From the NCBI GenBank assembly GCA_947652115.1, contig OX393563.1, forward strand, positions 7,807,081-7,871,080: a stretch of DNA of 64,000 nt. Reading direction: 5' to 3'. Within the stretch, counting starts at the first letter, position 1. Every line of letters begins with the position of its first letter. The notes beneath the pieces are model-generated. The model did not search any database, was not told where the DNA came from, and saw nothing but the letters and a program-made list of their open reading frames with translations. The stretch is from Blastomussa wellsi (Eukaryota > Cnidaria > Anthozoa > Scleractinia > Plerogyridae). The position numbers and the translations under genes were made by a program. Of this stretch, positions 58,153 through 64,000 are shown one piece after another.

Positions 58153-60184
58153 CACTGGTTTTTTAAAGCTCTACATATAGAAATGTTCGCAGGTTAACGG
58201 CAATACTGTATTAAACCTTCAATCTCCAAGTCTTAAACTGACTCATTTCTACCTTCAACTCCTTTCTACCAAAGCGCACCGACGATTCGTGACTTCATCT
58301 GCACATGGGATCTCGGATAATAATAGTCTTCGGTTCCAGTATTTACCGAGGACGTGACAAGGAACGAGCGTGGGTTCAGCCTGCTGCAGTCCCTTTTGGG
58401 TGACTCGCTAAGGCTCGCACCTATGAAATTTTCGCGTTTTCAAAAAACAAGTTGTGAGGAAGGTAATTTGAATCAGTCAAACATTTTTTTCCATTTTTAA
58501 TTTGAAATAAACATTATTTTACTTATACAGAGTTTCAGTGTTGTAAACTGCAGAGAATACGTGTTACACTCCCATAAGAGAGGCTTTCCGCGGCCCGTGC
58601 GCGGGAAAATATCTAAAAACAAACTCTTTACTTGTTGCTGCCACCTGCTATTCGACTCTTTTTGCAACTATTTTCTTTTACTTTATTCCGACCAACCGAC
58701 CGACCCAAAATCAGGAAACACGTTTGACTATAAAGGGGATAGCCTAAGCTATTTTGGCAGCCTTTCAGAGCTTTTCTATATTGTGTTTTGTTATAGACGC
58801 CCTAACTTTCGAGTCTTTCAGCAAGTTAAAGCTTGTTACAAATTGCAGAAGCGTTTAACACCTGCCTAAAATTAAGCATGCAGACCTCTGTTTGTTCCGG
58901 AAGTGATTTTTTACAAAGATGAACCAGAGCAGTATCAAATGTTATGGATTCGTATTGATGTGTTTGTTGTGAAATCTGATAATGCAGTTTTAGGTACAAA
59001 AAGGACAGCAAAATGAGTGTTAGTGATATAATGTATATTACCCGGCTGATGAAGTAAAAAATGTAAGCCAAAAAATGTATGGGAAAAACTCTTCAACTGC
59101 TTGGCCGGGGCTGATTGCTCAAGTCGGACATTTCTCCAGACCGCCGATAGGTTTAGATTCTCTCGCCTTCGTGTTTGAATTCAGAGAAAAATAATTCGTA
59201 AAAAGGCAATTACCTCACTTTGTATAGACTGGAGATTCCTTTTCCAATACATTAAAAACCTTTGAGGAATTTGACACAAAAAATAGTAATTTATGATTAA
59301 AGAAGTAAACTTGAGATATATTAAAATTAACAGATGAATAAAGGTATTCACTCTAAAATAAACGCACTTTGTTCTTCGTGTTTTTAAGATCCTATGACCA
59401 CTACATTTTCCATTTCAGTGTTTCTGTACGTGAATTAAAGTGACCTGCCCACACGTCTGTTTACCCTGTTTTTTATTGTATAATCAGTTATCGCTCGCAA
59501 CATCACGTATTTCTCAGGTTTTCTTTATGAATCTATCTAAAATTAACATGGCGATGCTCATGTCACCAACAATGGAAATTTGATCAGAAATTTCTCCAGC
59601 CGGCGTTAAACGCCTACTATTTGTAGAAACTGATATTTTTATGACAAAAATAATGAAATTAAAAACAAATAGACAAGCTGAATCAAGACTGGATATTACT
59701 CACACAATGTGGACAGGTTGGCATATTCGTCTGTAAAATTAAACGCGGAGATTGCAAACTCATTACCATTTTCATCGCCCATTTGGTGCGTCTCTGTTAT
59801 ACACTTTGTGGCCCCTCTGGATACCAGCCTCGTGGCTGAATGAGCCACCCTGACTAAATAAAGTTTCCCTTTACCCTTTACTAAATTATCTTTCTCAGAA
59901 GTTTAAGTTACATATCACATGGATCGATCTAACTGAACAGGCAGCAGATTTTTAGCGCGTGATAGCAACTACGAGATCGTCTTCGCAATTTAATTACGGT
60001 AAATAGTCTACCACTGAAAGAGACGGTCTCAAAAAGCACATGACACGAATTTTTGATAAGCTCCTCAAAATAGGTCAAATTATAAATATCCACAAGCAAT
60101 TAAATTTTCAATTTAAATAAATGAGAATCCAAATCGATTGTGAAAAATGCTGACTAAGATGTTTCGAATCTGGCTCTAAATTTG
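58153..60184. other. Intergenic stretch between small genes A and B
   Basis: AT-rich. No gene was recognised. At 59818-59880 (ATACCAGCCTCGTGGCTGAA, GACTAAATAAAGTTTCCC, TTTACCCTTTAC) the sequence looks like the 3' end of a retroposon. The 102-codon ORF at 58561-58869 has no recognisable features. Confidence 0.4.
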
Positions 60185-60684
60185 GCAAAACGTTTCTAAA
60201 AATACGACATTGAGCACTAAATATAGAACCTTACATGCGTGGGATGTTGACTTCAAGTTTGCGTTGGTGGAACTTAGAAAAGTAAAAACAGCGCAAAAAT
60301 GGGCACCCAGGCACGATGAAGTTTTATAGTTGAAATTGTCACTTTTTCACAGCTATTTTCTTTTGTTTAGTGACAAGTCGTCTTCTTAAAGTGCGACAAA
60401 AGTTTTTACCCTGTAGTTCGTGGTTGATATGTATGTATACTTAATTGGAATTTTTTCTTTTGTCCAAACAGCCAACTTGCAGATGTCTTGTAAATCAGCC
60501 AATCACACAACATCATGTTTAATAAAGTGAATGATATCGTCAAATAAGCAGTTAGTTTTGTTAAAAAGAAATACATTTCCAAGTAGGAGACTATTTGAAG
60601 TGCAACGAAGCGCAAAAGCATCGGACAAAGCAAGTTTGAAGTCAGTTACTGTGTCCCACAAGAGCGGAACAGTTTAAGACGAAA

Positions 60685-61355
60685 ATGAGTTCTATCAGCC
60701 TTAGCTTTAAAATTCATTGTAAGAGTGTCTTCGATACAACAAGTATGTTCGTTGTTGTCTTGGCTGCTGCCATCTTTATTGTAACGCGCGCATATCCAGG
60801 ACTTTTCAAGTCGCTGAATTATAGAAAATTTCATGCGGATCCCAGCTACTACAGACAAGCAATCCCCGAGGAAAATCAAGAGAGTATGTGGAAGGTATGA
60901 GGCGTATCTTTTTTAAATAGAATTGTTTTTGCAACAAGTAGTAACAAAACTTCAGTTTTTTCTCTCCGTGTGCTCGTGACTATGCTCATATGCCTTATTC
61001 CTAAGAATTAATTCCATAAAAATCAATAAGATCACATAAAAAGTTCAACTTAATTCGTTTTTATCTTAATAAATCCTCCAAGCATAATTCTTCAAAACTG
61101 TTCTTGTCAGTTAAAAGAAGAGAAAGTTTTTCAACTTGAAAAACGTTGTTTACATACCCATTTCATATCCACTTTCTTTGAAGCATTCAATAGCGTTTTA
61201 ACAATTTTTCTTTGTTTCCTTCTTGCAAGATTTCGTCACCTGGGGTAATGACGGCGGCCTTGCCTACAGAACTGAAAGAAATAAACATTGATAACAAGTA
61301 CCAACAAAACATTTCTGAAGATTACAAACGTCTTTGGAGAGATGCCATTCATTAA
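60685..61355 (+). CDS. Small single-pass membrane protein B (orphan, paralogue of 56207-57189)
   Basis: Two exons, 60685-60894 and 61230-61355 (donor AAG/GTATGA, acceptor TTGCAAG, phase 0), 111 aa. Hydrophobic segment at ~20-34 (MFVVVLAAAIFIV) in the same place as in A, followed by TRAYPGLFK. Aligned features: FKIH near the N-terminus, DTTS, PGLF, YRQAIPEENQE at the exon end, then ALPTELKEINIDN and DYKRLWRDAIH before the stop. The intron position and phase are the same as in A (after ~70 codons). It ends 20 residues earlier than A. Similarity extends into the upstream DNA, so it arose by tandem duplication. Function unknown; no signal peptide cleavage site or enzyme motif seen. Confidence 0.72.
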
Positions 61356-62531
61356 AAATTGCGATTGTTATTACGAGATTCAAGGGTAAAAACCGTTATG
61401 AACGGTCATAAAACCGATGGCTTAAGGGGGCAGTTTCACGGTTCAGCGCATGTGCTAGCTATTACGCGGTCTACTCAACTCAATTGTCTATGAACCAATC
61501 AGTTTCAAGTTGTGAACTTGTGCCTCTGACCAGAATGGTTCCATCGGGCCAACAATACATTCGATGTCCGACAGTTACGTTTCACATTTCTGTGAAAATC
61601 GATGACATTTTCGAAAATGTTTGCATCGTTATTTCTGGTTATGCTCACCAGACCCTGTACAAAGATCACAAGTGCTGAAACTTTTTTGAGCTCGAGCTTT
61701 CTGGGATGAGGTTGCTCATTAAATGAACAAGGTACTTGAAGCATCGGAGTCGGAGCAAACAAAAGAAATCCAAATATGAAATATCACCTCCATTGCAACG
61801 TTTTCGCAAATGGCTGCGAAATTTTTAAAGGCAATTTCCCCGCGCAAAAATCATTTTCATGCGCGCTTGTGATTGTTTCTAAACAATGGAATCTAATGTG
61901 ATAGCGCTATAGCTTGCACAAGCGCAAAACCGTAAACCAGTTGCTTTAAAACCGCTTTTTGCAGCTTTGGCAACAAGTTTGCGCTGCATGCTGATTAATG
62001 CCGCAATTTTTTTAAATTTCAATAACAGGTAATTGCATTCTGAACAATAAAGGGGACTTTGTGTAATGTTATGTCCGCTGTCGAATGATCTTCTCGTTTA
62101 GTTCTGTGATCTCTTTTGCTATTAGCAGCAATCAGTAAATACAAATCCCTATTTAAAACCGAATGAAAATGCATCATTCGTCGTATTGTAACGTTTAGTT
62201 TTCGCAAATGGATACAACTATAATATTTACTACAAATTCCCGAAAATAGATAAAAAAAATATACCATCCTTAGATTCAGATAAATATTCGTTAGAAAAAC
62301 TGGTTTATCGGACTTATTTATCCTTAGTCTATTATAAAATGCCAATTTTACGGGCCTCCAAATCCAATAGAACGGACTCGTCGTATAAAAAAGGGGTTAT
62401 TACTAAAATTACTCACCGAGGTTCCCTTCTTGCCTTAAAATTGTGGTCGTGCTAATCACCAGCAAGTCGCATTAAATAAAAGGTCGCCAAAGCGGGAATC
62501 TAAAGCGCAGTCAATGGAGCATGAAATATTC
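61356..62531. other. Intergenic stretch after small gene B
   Basis: No gene, SINE or long inverted repeat was recognised. A short palindrome AACCGTTATGAACGGT lies at about 61390. ORFs on both strands look random. Confidence 0.4.
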
Positions 62532-63013
62532 GGAAGTCATATGCATGCATGGTCGGTTATAGTTACTGCGGTATGGTTGGGATCCCTGGGAATCAACCGG
62601 AAGTCATATGCATGCATGGTCGGTTATAGTAACTGCAGTATGGTTGGGATCCCTGGGAATCAACCGGAAGTCATATGCATGCATGGTCGGTTATAGTAAC
62701 TGCAGTATGGTTGGGATTCCTGTGAATCAACCGGAAGTCATATGCATGCATGGTCGGTTATAGTAACTGCAGTATGGTTGGGATCCCTGGGAATCAACCG
62801 GAAGTCATATGCATGCATGGTCGGTTATAGTAACTGCAGTATGGTTGGGATTCCTGTGAATCAACCGGAAGTCATATGCATGCATGGTCGGTTATAGTAA
62901 CTGCGGTATGGTTGGGATCCCTGGGAATCAACCGGAAGTCATATGCATTCATGGTCGGTTATAGTAACTGCAGTATGGTTGGGATCCCTGGGAATAAACC
63001 GGAAGTCATATGC
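62532..63013. repeat. 67-bp minisatellite, seven full copies plus a partial eighth
   Basis: Units start at 62532, 62599, 62666, 62733, 62800, 62867, 62934 and 63001 with GGAAGTCATATGCATGCATG and contain TCGGTTATAGT, TATGGTTGGGATCCCTGGG and AATCAACC. Units differ by a few substitutions (GATCCCTGGG or GATTCCTGTG; CTGCGG or CTGCAG), and the variant pattern alternates in places, suggesting higher-order expansion. Confidence 0.95.
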
Positions 63014-63239
63014 TTGATACTGATGCACCTGTGACCCTTAGGGAGTTTATTAGCATCCCTAAACGGTAACTCAGTCGTGGAGGTTCAATCGTACGAAAAA
63101 CGTATACCTTCAAATCTAGGTAGTACGTACCGAGATGAACGCAGAAACAAACAGTAACCGAAGCAATATAATGGGAATTGATTGTTCGCCTAGCAATCTG
63201 TCAACTCTATCAATTTTTAACTGCAATTGATGGAAATAT

Positions 63240-63447
63240 ACTTTATTCTCACATTAAGTATATGAAATAATTCATATGTGAACTGCGGATGAAGATGAAA
63301 GTGAGAGATGATCTTCACAGGGAATTTACAATTTAAGCAGTTGGAATAAAGAAGCCTGACAAAAAATTTCATGGTTTCTACGGGATTCGAACCCGTGACC
63401 TCCGCCTACCGGTGCGGTGCTCTACCAATTGAGCTATGAGGTCACAC
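63240..63447 (-). repeat. tRNA-derived SINE, family C
   Basis: On the minus strand the head (63445-63370) has TAGCTCAATTGGTAGAGC (D arm, 4-bp stem intact), CCGC and GCGG around the anticodon region, and ACGGGTTCGAATCCCGT (perfect T arm). The acceptor ends do not pair (GACCTCA against the AGAAACC side), so it is a tRNA-like SINE head, not a working tRNA. The body continues to about 63245 with the TTCATATGTGAACTGCGG box (as read on the plus strand). A truncated relative is at 195-300. Confidence 0.65.
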
Positions 63448-63741
63448 ATTGCGAGCGAGATCAATTTATTGAGTTCACATTTTCCCGTAAGGGAAAATAT
63501 GCACCTGTTGCCAGGGACCCTCCAATTCATTTCCGGGGATATACAGAGAGAGCAAACCGGTTCCACTAAAACTAACAGAATGGCCATAAATAGGCTCGAA
63601 GACCACACAGGAGGGAAAAACAATCAAGTAAAGAAAGGTAAGCCGATTTTTATTGAACTCGGCGCTACATTTTCATAGGTCATAGAAACAATCGTTATTT
63701 TCTTCATACAAATCCTTATATTTCGAAGGTTAATACGCAAC

Positions 63742-63912
63742 GGTGCCGAAGGAGCAACGTCATCATTCGTACACTTTGAAAAATTTAGCTTATCACTCCT
63801 TTGGTGTTTTTCTTCCTTAGCAAACTATTATTTTTAGGTTTCCTAAATTTTAAGGATAATTTAGGTTGTCCAGGTGATAACTCAAAATATCGTGACGTAG
63901 CTCCTTTAAAAT
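63742..63912. mobile_element. MITE family R, copy 3
   Basis: GAAGGAGCAACGTCATCATT at the left and CGTGACGTAGCTCCTTT at the right are inverted ends. The interior TTTGAAAAATTTAGC, CTCCTTTGGTGTTTTTCTTCC and TTTTAGGTTTCCTAAATTTTAAGG matches 38060-38292. Confidence 0.65.
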
Positions 63913-64000
63913 TTTGAAGGTGAAATTACCGGTTTCTGTAACCTGCGGTTAATTAACAATTATTCCACGAGTGGGCGTTGGATAGGAGGTGACAATAACC

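Noticed and set aside
63370..63445. tRNA gene candidate on the minus strand
   Set aside because: D and T arms are good, but the acceptor stem cannot form and the sequence continues into a SINE body related to 195-300.

Overview
The window is nuclear DNA of an animal, most likely an anthozoan cnidarian and probably a stony coral. The reasons are: intron-rich genes with GT-AG introns and animal-specific proteins (TTK/Mps1 kinase, POLG2, PSMD5, a CCDC180-type ciliary coiled-coil protein, a ROCO-family GTPase); an AT-rich background; and introns and spacers packed with foldback MITEs, tRNA-derived SINEs and a BEL/Pao retrotransposon. Species cannot be named from the sequence alone. All exon models were built by hand from splice signals, phase agreement and remembered family features; no transcript or database evidence was available.

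Layout. 57-8904 (-): first 11 coding exons of a CCDC180-like gene that runs off the left edge. 9234-23308 (+): a 13-exon gene for a ~1861-aa protein with an N-terminal Roc/Rab-like GTPase, RCC1 repeats, a filamin-type repeat, what looks like a second, dead Roc domain, a COR domain and a Cys-containing tail. The two genes diverge from a ~330-bp shared promoter. 26360-30242 (-): PSMD5, a 26S proteasome assembly chaperone, 3 exons. 31754-35922 (-): POLG2, accessory subunit of mitochondrial DNA polymerase, 5 exons. 36934-45227 (+): TTK/Mps1 spindle-checkpoint kinase, 14 exons, divergent from POLG2. 47442-53436 (-): a BEL/Pao LTR retrotransposon with identical-looking 224-bp LTRs and a 5-bp target duplication, lodged in a MITE that itself lies in another repeat. 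56207-57189 and 60685-61355 (+): two paralogous two-exon genes for small single-pass membrane proteins of unknown function, produced by a tandem duplication that includes their upstream regions. 62532-63013: a 67-bp minisatellite. The right end holds a tRNA-derived SINE and a MITE.

The genes are not an operon; each is an independent eukaryotic unit, and the only visible coupling is two head-to-head pairs (CCDC180-like/ROCO and POLG2/TTK). The most unusual items are the ROCO protein (separate live-looking N-terminal GTPase plus degenerate Roc before COR), the duplicated orphan membrane-protein pair, the three-level nested transposon insertion, a pair of opposed hammerhead-ribozyme-like motifs in an intron of TTK, and the high density of foldback elements of several superfamilies.
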